Shown: positions 9,468 to 19,447, numbered from the stretch's first letter. The stretch is DNA of 64,000 bases from Isotricha intestinalis (GCA_023807065.1 JAJJLU010000360.1:1-64000), one strand, 5' to 3'. The notes: generated from the sequence alone by a model not told the origin. Program-made: numbers and translations.

Positions 9468-10703
9468 TCATTTTGCAATTTCAATATCAATAATTCCATC
9501 AGGATATAAATAAGCATCTTCAAACGTTTCTTCAAAATCATTGAAAATTTTTTTAGGAAAAGGTTGAGAAATATTAAAATTTTGATAATTAATTTCTTTA
9601 AGAATTTCTTCATTACTTACAATATAATTATATAATGATTGAATTGTATCTGTTTTATAAAATCTTCTTGAAGATCTCTTTCCTGTTTTTGGATGTCTTA
9701 TTATTATTTCAGTACCATCTAAATTATTTTCATCTGGTTCTTCATTTAAATTTTTTTTTGCTTCTTCTATTTCTTCTTCTTTAAAATAATGTTCTTCATT
9801 TTTATAATTATCATCTTCATTATTATATGCATTTATTTTATTGTTTAATAAATCATAACTATTTTCGATCTTATATTTATTGTTATTATTTAATTCCATA
9901 TTATATCTTTCTTCATTTTTTTCATCTATATTATCATAATCATTATCTTTAAATTCTTTATTCATTAAATTTTCATTTGGAGTAATAAAATTATATTTGT
10001 TTTTTTCTCTTTCATCTTCAAAATAATATTGATTGATATTTTCATTATTATTCATTTCATTTATATTTTTCTCTGTCTCTATTTTATCTTTAAGTAAACT
10101 TAATAAAATATCGATAAAATATTCTTTATCATTTAAATCTTCAAAAATATATTTAATACAAGATTGATTAAATTCAAAATCATCACTATCTTTTTGAATA
10201 AATAAAATTAAAGGAAAATTAATATCTTTAACATTTTTATCTAAAAAAGTAAGAGTTACATTAAAATTTATTTTTTCTTCTTCTGAATCTAAGAAATATA
10301 AATAAGAATATTTTAGAATATATTCTACATATTGATCAGCTAAATTATTATAAAGAGAGAAAAATAATGTTTTTATTTGATTTAAACAATATTTTCTATC
10401 ATTTTTCATTAATATTATTATTCCTACTTTTTGATTTAATGCTTTATAAAATAAGTTAAAGTTAATTTGATTAGTATTTTCATTCATATCTTTTAAAGCA
10501 AAATTATTTTTCTGAAAAAATTTATTTATTGTTTTTCCTTCATTTAAATTTTGTTTTTCTGTCCTAAATTCATCATATTGTAAATCTATTTCATTTATTT
10601 TATTATAATATTCATGATTAAAAATCACATTTTCAAGAAATTCATTTGCTTTTAAATGGGTTTTTTTTGAATTTTCATTTTCAATTTCATTCGTATTTCC
10701 CAT
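9468..10703 (-). CDS. UBX-domain protein, FAF/UBXD8-like
   Basis: 411 aa. Residues about 45-200 look like a thioredoxin-like UAS domain (IIILMKNDRKYCL start, FPLILFIQKDSDDF). An acidic, Asn-rich linker follows. The last 80 residues form a UBX domain: TEIIIRHPKTGKRSSRRF, YNYIVSN and a FPKKIFND turn. In place of the usual FPR p97-binding turn there is F-P-K. UAS-UBX proteins recruit the AAA ATPase p97/Cdc48 to ubiquitylated substrates, often at the ER or lipid droplets. No UBA domain or membrane hairpin is obvious. The protein begins MGNTNE, so Gly2 may be myristoylated, which could supply the membrane anchor. The stop is TGA, which shows that TGA is not reassigned here. Confidence 0.72.
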   Translation of the reverse strand: MGNTNEIENENSKKTHLKANEFLENVIFNHEYYNKINEIDLQYDEFRTEKQNLNEGKTINKFFQKNNFALKDMNENTNQINFNLFYKALNQKVGIIILMKNDRKYCLNQIKTLFFSLYNNLADQYVEYILKYSYLYFLDSEEEKINFNVTLTFLDKNVKDINFPLILFIQKDSDDFEFNQSCIKYIFEDLNDKEYFIDILLSLLKDKIETEKNINEMNNNENINQYYFEDEREKNKYNFITPNENLMNKEFKDNDYDNIDEKNEERYNMELNNNNKYKIENSYDLLNNKINAYNNEDDNYKNEEHYFKEEEIEEAKKNLNEEPDENNLDGTEIIIRHPKTGKRSSRRFYKTDTIQSLYNYIVSNEEILKEINYQNFNISQPFPKKIFNDFEETFEDAYLYPDGIIDIEIAK

Positions 10704-10745
10704 TTTTTTTTTTTAAAAAATTAATTAAAAAAAAAATGTTTTTTA

Positions 10746-12614
10746 TTATCTTTTTTTTGATATTTCTTTAATTAATAAATCCCTTCTAATTTTTAACTTA
10801 GAATCAAAAAATTTTTGAGATTGCTGCATAAGAAATATATTAGTAATTTTTTTATTATCTTGTTTATTATTTATATCATTAAGAATTAATTGCTTCAAAT
10901 TTTCAATTTCTTTTTCAGGATTTTCCCAATTTAAATTATGATTTAATTGTCCAATTAAAACAATTTCTTTATTTTCATAATTAAAAGATTCAAATAAATT
11001 ATTAATTTGGCCATTATAATCACAAATATTATTTAATTCGAAATTTAAAGGAGAAATAAAAATATGATTATTTAAATTTATAAAATTATTAATTTTATCA
11101 ATAAAAAAATAATCTTCTTTTTCATTATCAAAAATAGCTTTTACAATAAAATCATTTGAAGTAAATAAAGTTCTATTAATTGAATCATTAATATATTTAT
11201 TAAAAATATTATCTGACATAATAACACATTCACCAGAAATATTAATATTATAATTTATATTATTATTAATTGAAGGTATTAAATTATATTTAATATTATT
11301 TTGTATTATTTTTATTTTTCTTGAAGGAAGAAAAATTCCTAAACTTGAATTTCTTTCTTTATTTAATGAAATAAATCCTAAAGTTTCAGTTGTTCCATAT
11401 ATTGAAATTAATGGAGATTTTAATGAAATTTCAAAAAAATCTTTTATTGTATTATTTATTATATTTGATGATGAAAATAAAATTTTAACTTTACCTCCAA
11501 ATTTTATATTTATTTTATTAAATATTAATTTATCCCAAATATTATGTTCATTTCTTTCTTGTTCAGTTAAATTATTAATATTATTTTTTTCTTTTTCATT
11601 CATTCTTATTTTTATTGCTTTTTCAGCCATTGTTTTTTTATTTCCTTTTAATTGAGATATAATATTATTTATTGAAGAATATATTTTTTTCCAAACAATT
11701 GGATAATTATTTAATATTGTTGGATGAAGTAATTCAATTTCATCAAAAAATTTTGAAAAATGAGAATTAAAAGAAAATTTACTTCCTCCTTCTATTAATA
11801 ATAAAATAAATATTATTTCTGTTATATCACCTAATGAATTATATAAATAATATATGTCAAATTCTGTAAATTGAAAACATTGAAATGTTAATAAATCTTT
11901 TATTGTTTGTAAAATTGATTTTTCTGCAAATTCACATATTTTATATTCTGTTGATGTTAAAGAATAATAATTAAATTTATTTAATTTATTTATTTCTATT
12001 TCTTTATTATTATCTTTTTTATTTTCTTCATTTTGAAAAAAACAAGAAAAATCTAATATATTAATTCCTTTAATTTCTCCTATAGTTTTTTTATTAAAAT
12101 TTATATTATCAAATAATATTATTATTTCTATTTTAATTTCTTTATTATTTAATATTTCTTTTAAAATGTTAAATTGGGTTTCTCCTATACATATTATTTT
12201 TAATGAACTTTCAATTAAAATTTTCTTAAGGTTATTTTTATCTATTTGAATATTATACATTTGAAGTATATTAAATTCTTTTTTTATAAAACTTGATAAT
12301 AATAATAAAAGAATATTATAATTATTATCAGAAAATATTCCAATAAGAGGATTATTATAATTATTAATTTTTAAATAAGAAATAATTTGATTTGAAATTA
12401 TTTCTATGTCTTTATAAACTTCATTATATTTTTTCCATTTATATTCAAATTCAAATTGCTTTTTAGTTTTTATTTTACCATTTCTTGAAAAAGTAAAATT
12501 TTTTCTTTCTGGAATTGAAGTTTCTCCTATAAAACCATAAAAATTACTACTTTCATATTTTTTAAAATTTTCATCTATAAAATTTGTTAGAGAATAAAAT
12601 CTACTTTCATCCAT
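10746..12614 (-). CDS. Degenerate long-chain acyl-CoA synthetase-like protein
   Basis: 622 aa, about the usual length of the long-chain acyl-CoA synthetase (ACSL) branch of AMP-forming enzymes. Recognisable parts are the N-terminal region, the IGIFSDNNYNILLLLLS core, the ELLHPTILNNYPIVWKKI helix and the adenine-binding YGTTETLGF. The usual Thr/Ser/Gly-rich P-loop (TSGTTGxPKG) is replaced by LTSTEYKICEFAEKS. The later TGD and DRxK motifs are also changed: TSNDF, and FFIDKINNFI lacks the Arg and Lys. The fold is thus ACSL, but the ATP and adenylate chemistry looks lost. It could be a lipid-binding or regulatory pseudoenzyme, or a very fast-evolving enzyme. It lies 42 bp downstream of the UBX gene in reading order. 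Confidence 0.65.
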   Translation of the reverse strand: MDESRFYSLTNFIDENFKKYESSNFYGFIGETSIPERKNFTFSRNGKIKTKKQFEFEYKWKKYNEVYKDIEIISNQIISYLKINNYNNPLIGIFSDNNYNILLLLLSSFIKKEFNILQMYNIQIDKNNLKKILIESSLKIICIGETQFNILKEILNNKEIKIEIIILFDNINFNKKTIGEIKGINILDFSCFFQNEENKKDNNKEIEINKLNKFNYYSLTSTEYKICEFAEKSILQTIKDLLTFQCFQFTEFDIYYLYNSLGDITEIIFILLLIEGGSKFSFNSHFSKFFDEIELLHPTILNNYPIVWKKIYSSINNIISQLKGNKKTMAEKAIKIRMNEKEKNNINNLTEQERNEHNIWDKLIFNKINIKFGGKVKILFSSSNIINNTIKDFFEISLKSPLISIYGTTETLGFISLNKERNSSLGIFLPSRKIKIIQNNIKYNLIPSINNNINYNINISGECVIMSDNIFNKYINDSINRTLFTSNDFIVKAIFDNEKEDYFFIDKINNFINLNNHIFISPLNFELNNICDYNGQINNLFESFNYENKEIVLIGQLNHNLNWENPEKEIENLKQLILNDINNKQDNKKITNIFLMQQSQKFFDSKLKIRRDLLIKEISKKR

Positions 12615-12711
12615 AAAATAAAATAAATAATTTAATAATTAATAAAAAAAAATTTAAATTATAAAATAAACTTTCTCTATTTTTTATATTAATATTTGTA
12701 ATTTAAAATAT

Positions 12712-13344
12712 TTAATTTTCTATAATTATAGTACATTCACCTTTTTCCAATGAAATAATAACTTTATCTTCTTCAATTATATTTGAAATACCTCCAACAA
12801 AACCAAACATTAAATTCACAGAATCTAATTTCCACTTTAAACCTTCAGATTTAATTTTTTCAACATTAGTCATAGGAATGATAGATAAAGTTTTACCTTT
12901 TTTATTATTAATTTCAAGATAATTTTTCAAATAATAAATTGTTTGATTTTTAGTTATTATTTTTGCTTTAATTGAATTTGGTATTTTTTTCAATATTAAA
13001 ATATTTCCAATTAAATGATCAATTCTATCATTTGAAATACAATAAATCATATTAATTTCTTTTAAATTATTATATTTTGATATTATCATTCTAATTGCAA
13101 ATTCAATATCTGTTTCATCTTGATTATCTTTATATATTTTTTTTTCTTTTGGAAAATTATTTAAATCTTCTATTTCTTTTATTGAATCAAAATCACCTAT
13201 AATTAAATCTGGTATTATATTTAAATTTAATTTTTTTAAATTGGAATATCCTCCATCTATGCATATTATTTTATCATATAAATCAAAAAAATCTTTTGTA
13301 TATTCTGTTTCAAAAGACCCATTAAGTATTAATAGAATATTCAT
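12712..13344 (-). CDS. TPK1: Thiamine pyrophosphokinase
   Basis: 210 aa, close to the compact bacterial-type enzyme. It transfers pyrophosphate from ATP to thiamine, making thiamine diphosphate for 2-oxoacid enzymes. Visible motifs are CIDGGYSNLKKL, IIGDFDSI, DETDIEFAIRM (acidic metal/ATP site) and DRIDHLIGNILIL. The C-terminal beta domain ends in GECTIIIEN. The usual Gly-x-x-Gly-Gly-R-x-D-H is reduced to SNDRIDH, but the Arg and Asp-His are kept. The start at 13344 gives the standard MxxLLILNG beta strand. Its small size and close match to the ThiN-like form leave bacterial ancestry possible. Confidence 0.87.
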   Translation of the reverse strand: MNILLILNGSFETEYTKDFFDLYDKIICIDGGYSNLKKLNLNIIPDLIIGDFDSIKEIEDLNNFPKEKKIYKDNQDETDIEFAIRMIISKYNNLKEINMIYCISNDRIDHLIGNILILKKIPNSIKAKIITKNQTIYYLKNYLEINNKKGKTLSIIPMTNVEKIKSEGLKWKLDSVNLMFGFVGGISNIIEEDKVIISLEKGECTIIIEN

Positions 13345-13665
13345 TTATTTAAAAAATAATAATAATAAATAATTGTAATAAATAAAAAAAAATTAATTAA
13401 AAAATTAATAAATAAATAATAAATATATAAAAAATAATAATAATAAAACTAAAAAAATAATAAAAAAAATATAAAAAAATAAAAAACCTTAAAATCAAAC
13501 AGCAAAAAAAAAAAAAAAAAAATTAAAATCCTCCAAAAAAATTCTAGAATCAAAAAATAATAAATTTTTCTCACAAAAAAAAAAATTAACATAAAAAAAA
13601 AAAGAATATAAATCACACTAAAAATAAATATAAACAAAATAAAAAAAGAAAGAAGAAAAAGAAAA

Positions 13666-14013
13666 ATGAGTTCAGAATGTAAATGTGGAGGTGATAAATG
13701 TAATTGTAAAGGACATTTATTTACAATAAAATGTTTAAAAGAAGATAAAACTGAATGTTGCCCTTTAAAAAATTGTGGAAATACATTAAAAGGAATGAAA
13801 GTAGGTTGTAAAGGAAAATTATTTGAAATCTGTGGAGATGGAAATATTAAAGAAACTAATGAATCAACTGACAAATGCAAATGTGTTTGTTTATGTGGTG
13901 GAAATGGTTGTACTTGCTCTTATGAATGTGATTGTAAAGATGGAAGGTATATGATTGTTGAAGGAAATGGAAAAAAATATGAAATTTCTAAAGATTATGC
14001 TAAAGTAATTTAA
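13666..14013 (+). CDS. Cys-rich metallothionein-like protein
   Basis: 115 aa with 18 Cys, at positions 5, 7, 12, 14, 23, 31, 32, 37, 48, 56, 71, 73, 75, 77, 82, 84, 88 and 90. CxC pairs dominate, as in metallothioneins. The decapeptide CxCGGxxCxC occurs twice (5-14 and 75-84). A C-K-[GD]-x-x-[FY]-x-I unit occurs three times (NCKGHLFTIKC, GCKGKLFEICG, DCKDGRYMIVE). The C-terminal 25 residues have no Cys and end in YEISKDYAKVI. There is no signal peptide, so it is probably cytosolic and binds Zn, Cu or Cd, by inference. Coding base composition is clearly richer in G than the flanks. The hydrophobic, Cys-free stretches are unusual for metallothionein, so a small zinc-ribbon-like protein is an alternative. 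Confidence 0.7.
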   Translation: MSSECKCGGDKCNCKGHLFTIKCLKEDKTECCPLKNCGNTLKGMKVGCKGKLFEICGDGNIKETNESTDKCKCVCLCGGNGCTCSYECDCKDGRYMIVEGNGKKYEISKDYAKVI

Positions 14014-14169
14014 AGTTTTAATCTTTTTATATTTTAAATTTTTATAAATTCTTTTCTAAACATTTTATTTTTTTTTTGGATTTTTTTTTCAGAAAATGAA
14101 ATGTTTTTATAAATCTTCTTTGTTATTTAAATTATATCATAATTCTTTTTTTGAAGTAAATTTATATAT

Positions 14170-14346
14170 ATCATTGTAAAATTAATCATTTCAATTCAAA
14201 AGTATATTTCATAGGAAAAGGAATTGATACTGTAGCTTATGCAATTCCATTAAATGCAACTGATAATAGACCAGTTACAGGAGGAGTATTTATCAATTAT
14301 TTTTTAACTAAATCTAAATCAATATTATATTATCCTTCTATAATAT
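14170..14346 (+). pseudogene. Short coding relic
   Basis: One frame reads GIDTVAYAIPLNATDNRPVT, then GGVFINYF, and ends at a TAA at 14344. Its GC content is above that of the flanks. There is no ATG near the start, and an in-frame stop lies just upstream near 14156. The R-P-V-x-G-x-x-x-x-N spacing is faintly like the leishmanolysin (M8) family, but this is too short to assign. It looks like a leftover exon or a decayed gene. Confidence 0.35.
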
Positions 14347-14349
14347 AAT

Positions 14350-14395
14350 CTAATATATTTACATTGATAAGCTCATTAAAATGTGAATATATTAG
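14350..14395. repeat. Imperfect hairpin (16-bp arms)
   Basis: Arm 14350-14365 pairs with 14380-14395 with one G-T wobble across a 14-nt loop. In such AT-rich DNA it could arise by chance. Confidence 0.4.
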
Positions 14396-14834
14396 TATAT
14401 CTATTATTTAATGAGTTTCTAAATTAAATGATATATTTTCTAGTGTTTTTAAAAAAGATATTTAATAAAAATAAATTAAATAAATATTCGTATGAAATAC
14501 TTTAAACATGAATTATTAATTTATTGTATCTTTTATATTCCAATTTCCCTATTATTTTTTCTTTCTTTATCTTTTTTATTCTTATATATATTATAATAGA
14601 AAAAATTGATTGAATAAATAATATATTGTTATTTAATAAGATTTCTTTTTATGTAATTAAGATATATATATTTGATGTTTATTATATATTAGATTTTTAT
14701 GAAAGAATTCTAATAGTTCATAATAATATTAAAACAATTAATATATAATAAAAAATTTAATCCAAAAATAAAAATTTAAAAATATATAAAAAAAACTTTA
14801 AAAAAAAAATAAAAAAAACCCTTCAAAAAAAAAA

Positions 14835-16055
14835 ATGAACTCCCAATATTATGGTCAAATAGAAAATGGAGGATCATCATATGAATCATCCTACAAATCA
14901 AATCCGATAAAAAATCCATCTCAAACATCTCGAATTCAATCATCACATACAGGAAATACATCAAGTAATAACTATGGTCAATATGATAACAATCAAAATT
15001 TCCAAATTTTAAAACGTCCATCGCAGACACCATATAGAGTAAATTCGAATGAAATGTCATTGAATCAATTTAATTATTCTCCAAATCCTAAATCAATAGA
15101 TGATTCAATAAATGATCAAATAGCAAAATTAAGAAATGATGTTAATAGACAATATATGGAAATGAGTAATTTATTAGGAAAATTAAAAATGGATGTTGCT
15201 GAAGCAAATCAAATGAGAAATGAAGCTGAAAGAGAATTACAATATATTAGAGAAGAAGTTATGAAAAGTAAACTGAATAAAATATTATATGAAAATAAAT
15301 TAGGTAAAGTTTTAGAAAAATATGCTCCTTATAATAATTTACATATTAATGTAAAAGATGTTGATCCTTTATATTCTTTACAACATACTAAGAAAGATTT
15401 ACAAAGTACTAGTAATATGATTTATGCTACTGATATGGTTAATGAAGGAAATGTTAATAGAATTAGACAATTAAGTGCTCTTGCTCAAGTTGGACAAAGT
15501 TTAGTTGGAGAAAGTGAATTTATTCCTATTAATGATAATGGCAATGGGTATGGAAATAGAAATAATAATACTTTTAATTTTGTGAATGGTAGTTTTAATA
15601 ATAATATTAATAATAATAGTAATATTAATAATAATAATAGTAATATTTATAATAGTAATATTAGTAATAATAATAATAATATAAATTTTGAAGGAACTTT
15701 TAATCAAGGTAATAATAATAATTCTAAAACTGGATCATTTAATCAGAATTTAAATCAAAGCAATAATAATAATTATAATAATATTAATAATTCTCAAAAT
15801 AATTTAATGCAAAGTAATGAACCTAAAATTTTAGACTCATATATGCAAAAAGGAGATTTTCATGATATGTACAATGATTTAACTGATATTGCTAATATTA
15901 ATCATCAAATGAATCCAGAAAATAAATATAAGAGTTTAAATCATAATTTTGATATTGATTATAATGAAATTTCAAATAGAAATAATAATACTCAAAAACT
16001 TGAAATTGATAAATTAAATAAAATGATGGAAGAAATTGATGGAAAGAATAATTAA
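14835..16055 (+). CDS. Hypothetical coiled-coil protein with poly-Asn tract
   Basis: 406 aa. The first 90 residues are Ser/Asn/Gln-rich. Residues 92-165 form a charged coiled coil (DQIAKLRNDVNRQYMEMSN onwards). A conserved-looking segment follows: YAPYNNLHINVKDVDPLYSL, then LAQVGQSLVGESEFIPI. From 15590 to 15790 the DNA is a run of AAT/AGT triplets coding a poly-Asn/Ser tract. The C-terminus is a short second helix (KLEIDKLNKMMEEIDG). The ESEFIPI end of the central block looks like a real folded or binding motif, but I do not recognise the family. A cytoskeletal or centrosomal role is possible but only guessed. Confidence 0.65.
   Translation: MNSQYYGQIENGGSSYESSYKSNPIKNPSQTSRIQSSHTGNTSSNNYGQYDNNQNFQILKRPSQTPYRVNSNEMSLNQFNYSPNPKSIDDSINDQIAKLRNDVNRQYMEMSNLLGKLKMDVAEANQMRNEAERELQYIREEVMKSKLNKILYENKLGKVLEKYAPYNNLHINVKDVDPLYSLQHTKKDLQSTSNMIYATDMVNEGNVNRIRQLSALAQVGQSLVGESEFIPINDNGNGYGNRNNNTFNFVNGSFNNNINNNSNINNNNSNIYNSNISNNNNNINFEGTFNQGNNNNSKTGSFNQNLNQSNNNNYNNINNSQNNLMQSNEPKILDSYMQKGDFHDMYNDLTDIANINHQMNPENKYKSLNHNFDIDYNEISNRNNNTQKLEIDKLNKMMEEIDGKNN
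15588..15700 (+). repeat. Poly-Asn triplet microsatellite inside a gene
   Basis: Imperfect AAT/AGT/ATT triplets code mainly Asn, Ser and Ile. The tract is in frame and likely variable in length between strains. Confidence 0.75.
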
Positions 16056-16657
16056 ATATATCATATTTTATATATTATTATTCTTAAACTATTTTTATTT
16101 TTTATAAATTAAAATTTAAATGTTTTTATTGTTTTTTAAGATTTTCAAATATTAAATTATTAATTTTATTTGTAACTTATTTTTTATATGTTTAATAATT
16201 AATTTTTTATTTAATTGTTAATATATGTATTACATTAAATTAAGTTTTAAACCCAAATATTTAAATTTAAATTTTTAAATTGGTTTAAAATAAAAAGAAA
16301 AGAAAATTTTTTTTATTTATCAAAAATAAGAATAATTAATCATATAGAGATTCAAATATAAATTATTTTTTTATAAAAAATATTCATTAAATAAATTTAA
16401 TTGAACAGTAATAAATAGAAAAAAATATATGAATTAATAAAACAAATAAAAAAACCAAAAACTATTTTTATAGAGAATAAAGAAAGTATAAAATTAAAAA
16501 AATACTTAAGAAACAAAGGTAAACAAATGAAATAAAGCTATTTAACAAAAAATAAAACATAATAATAGAAAAACTTTAAATAAAACGATGATATAAAATA
16601 TTTGAATATTAAAGAAAAAAATTAAATATTTTTTTAAATTTTTAAAAAAAACAATAA
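16056..16657. other. 602-bp intergenic gap
   Basis: A/T homopolymer-rich DNA. No ORF, RNA gene or repeat is recognised. Confidence 0.7.
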
Positions 16658-19006
16658 ATGGAAGGTAAAAAAGAAGAAGAATATAATAAAAATATGATAT
16701 CAAATGATTATTCTCAAAATAATTTTACAATAAAAATTCCATCACATTCAGTAGAACATTTATATACAAAAAGTAAAAATCAACAAAATTCATTAAATAC
16801 AAAAAATTCAATTCAATCAATTAATTCTTTTTCTCAATTTCAATATGTTTTTTCAGATCAATTTGGAATGAATAATTCTTTTATTAATGTTATTCTTCAT
16901 TTATGCTATAGAATAAATCCAATATATAATTTTTATATGAAAAAAGTTAATAAAGTAAGTAATAAATTTTCTATTCATTTACATAATATTTTTGTTAATT
17001 GTAATAATAATTATGATAATAAAATTATTGATATTTCTAAATTAAAAAGTAGTTTATTTAATATTAATTCTAATTTTGAAATTAATGATATTAATGAACC
17101 AATAAATTTATTTAATTTAATTATTGAAAATGCTTGTTTAAAAGATTATTTTTCTTTTAAAAATGTTAAAATAAAAGATGTATGTGATTGTGGTTATTCA
17201 ATTAGTTTTTATATTGATAAATTACAAAATATTTTTGATATTCCTTTATTTGATATTTTAAAATTAAGTGAAAATCATTCTAATTCAATTTATTATAATA
17301 AAGGAAGATTAATTAGTTTTTATAAATCTTTAATTGAACATAATTTTTCTAAAAAAATAAATTGTCCTTTAAATAGTATTGATTGTAATTATAATAGAAT
17401 AACTAGAAATTTTTATATTAATCCTGATGAAAGTAATAATTCAAATATGAATTTTCTTTTATTTGATTATATAATTGGAAATAGAAATAATTTATCAATG
17501 ATTAATTTATTACAATCTCTTATTTTAATTCCTATGAGTTTTGATATGGAAGATCTTTTAAATTTCATTGAAGGGAAAAATATTTATGAAAATACAGAAA
17601 ATAATTTTGAAAAATATATTTTAAAAGGATGTATATTTAAAACTAATTCAAAATCTTATACATGTGTTTTTAATAATAAATCTCAATGGATTTATTATGA
17701 TGATAATGAAAATATATTTACTTTTTCAAGTTGGTTTAAAGTAATTCAATTTGTTTTAAAAAATAATATATTTCCATATTTATTATATTATTCATTAAGT
17801 ACAGAAATTCCAAATGAAAATTTATCAAAAGAAGAATTTAATATATTAGAAAATTATGCTTTTAAATATGATGAATATAAAGAAATTCCATCAATGAGAA
17901 TTAAATTATATGAATATGTAAATATTAAAATTAGAGAAGATACAGATAATATTAAATTTGAAGAAAATGAAGAAACTTCTGTTAGTAGACATTCATTACC
18001 TAAAAATCCTTATAAAAGAGATAAAAAAAATAATTCTTATAGTAAAGATTTATCTAATGGTTCCAGTAAAAATAATAATAATAATTATCCTCTTCAATTA
18101 ACTGAAGAACAACAAAATTATTATATAAATAATACAAATAATTATGATGAAGGTAATCAAACTTTAAAAAAATGTAAATCTACTAATTTACATCATCAAA
18201 AGAAAATAAATTATAATTTTAATATTAATGGTAAAAGTTCAGATGAAAATACAATACGATTATATAAAGAAGAAAATAAATATTATAAAGAAAATAAGAA
18301 TAATAAATCTGAAAATTCAAAAATTTCACAAAAATATATTTGTCCAATATGTTCTACAAAAGGATATGATTCAAAATGTAAAAAATGTAGAACAATATAT
18401 AATAATTTAAATGAAGATTTAAAACCAAATAATCTAAAAAAACCAAAAACAGAAGAAAGAAAATTTGATAATATAGAGAAAAGACAATATATAAATACAT
18501 ATGAAGAAACAATAACAAAGAAAAAAAATATATTTTCAAAAGTTGAAAACACAAATATAAGATCAGTTTTTAAGAGAATTGGAGTAGAATCAAATGAAAA
18601 TAAGAATAATAATAATAATAACAATAATAATAACACAAATAGTACAGATTTAGAAAATTCAAAATATAAAGGAAAGAAATATATTAATATTCCAAATTAT
18701 AGAAAAAATAGTAATTATACTGAACCAGGGATTAAACCTGAAATAATTACACAAAATAAATCTATTAATAATTGCACAGTTGATAGTGTTAGAAGTAGTA
18801 TTCAAAATAAAAATAAAAATTCATATAGATCTAATAAAGAAGGAAGTTATAGAAATAAAAATGATGATTGTAGTAATTATACTATTATTCCTAATAGGAA
18901 AAATAGTTCAAGAATTAATCATGAAAAAATCAGTGAAAGAGATTTATTAAAACAAAATAATAATAATAATACTTTAAAAAATGTTCAAAGAAAAAAATAT
19001 AATTAA
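16658..19006 (+). CDS. Catalytically dead USP-family (ubiquitin protease-like) protein
   Basis: 782 aa. Residues 60-390 follow the ubiquitin-specific protease fold. The Cys box is present as FGMNNSFINVILHLCYR, but the catalytic Cys is Ser (N-N-S-F-I-N for N-T-C-F-L-N). A CDCGYSISF finger-like element lies near residue 180. The His box reads SYTCVFNNKSQWIYYDD, with Ser for His, followed by FPYLLYYSL, the usual final strand. Both catalytic residues are lost, so it should not cleave ubiquitin. Known pseudo-USPs (USP53/54 type, PAN2) act as scaffolds. The C-terminal half is disordered, with poly-Asn at 18604-18635. A four-Cys zinc motif, ICPICSTKGYDSKCKKC, lies near residue 565. Partners are unknown. 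Confidence 0.65.
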   Translation: MEGKKEEEYNKNMISNDYSQNNFTIKIPSHSVEHLYTKSKNQQNSLNTKNSIQSINSFSQFQYVFSDQFGMNNSFINVILHLCYRINPIYNFYMKKVNKVSNKFSIHLHNIFVNCNNNYDNKIIDISKLKSSLFNINSNFEINDINEPINLFNLIIENACLKDYFSFKNVKIKDVCDCGYSISFYIDKLQNIFDIPLFDILKLSENHSNSIYYNKGRLISFYKSLIEHNFSKKINCPLNSIDCNYNRITRNFYINPDESNNSNMNFLLFDYIIGNRNNLSMINLLQSLILIPMSFDMEDLLNFIEGKNIYENTENNFEKYILKGCIFKTNSKSYTCVFNNKSQWIYYDDNENIFTFSSWFKVIQFVLKNNIFPYLLYYSLSTEIPNENLSKEEFNILENYAFKYDEYKEIPSMRIKLYEYVNIKIREDTDNIKFEENEETSVSRHSLPKNPYKRDKKNNSYSKDLSNGSSKNNNNNYPLQLTEEQQNYYINNTNNYDEGNQTLKKCKSTNLHHQKKINYNFNINGKSSDENTIRLYKEENKYYKENKNNKSENSKISQKYICPICSTKGYDSKCKKCRTIYNNLNEDLKPNNLKKPKTEERKFDNIEKRQYINTYEETITKKKNIFSKVENTNIRSVFKRIGVESNENKNNNNNNNNNNTNSTDLENSKYKGKKYINIPNYRKNSNYTEPGIKPEIITQNKSINNCTVDSVRSSIQNKNKNSYRSNKEGSYRNKNDDCSNYTIIPNRKNSSRINHEKISERDLLKQNNNNNTLKNVQRKKYN

Positions 19007-19447
19007 TTAACTAAAAAATAAAGAAAAAAAAAGATAGAAAATTTTTTAAAAGTTATATATAAATTTATAAACTTAAAATATAATAAAATAATTATATTAA
19101 AAGAATTTATATTTTATTAATTTATAAAATCTTTTCTAATTTTTATCAAATTAACATTTTTAAGATAAATATTGGATAAATAATTTTTTTTTATAAAGGA
19201 TCTTATAAAGTTACTTTTATAAAATATTTAAAAAAAATTTTTAAAAAATACTATACAATTTTTAATAAATAAATTTAGTTTTATGAAAAAATCAAACTAA
19301 TTATAAAACATTTGAAAAAAGAAATAAAAACAAAATATCATAATATAATCATAAAAAACACTTATTTTACATGAATTCTTTCCTTTAAAGGATATAAATT
19401 AAATTTTTAACATAATAATATATAAAAAATAAAAATATTACATATAA
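19007..19447. other. 441-bp intergenic gap between convergent genes
   Basis: Only A/T-rich sequence, probably the two 3' UTRs and terminators. No ORF or structure is recognised. Confidence 0.7.

Larger units (their letters stand above)
14014..14834. other. 820-bp gap with a coding relic and a hairpin
   Basis: There is no intact gene. About 14200-14345 reads as protein-like sequence on the plus strand, listed separately. An imperfect hairpin lies at 14350-14395. The rest is A/T-rich with no recognisable element. Confidence 0.6.

Noticed and set aside
13449..13880. Minus-strand ORF of 143 codons opposite the Cys-rich gene
   Set aside because: Hydrophobic, Phe-rich shadow of poly-A/A-rich DNA; the plus-strand gene has clear protein character.
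15588..15707. Minus-strand Ile-rich ORF opposite the poly-Asn tract
   Set aside because: Mirror reading of AAT/AGT triplets; no support as a gene.
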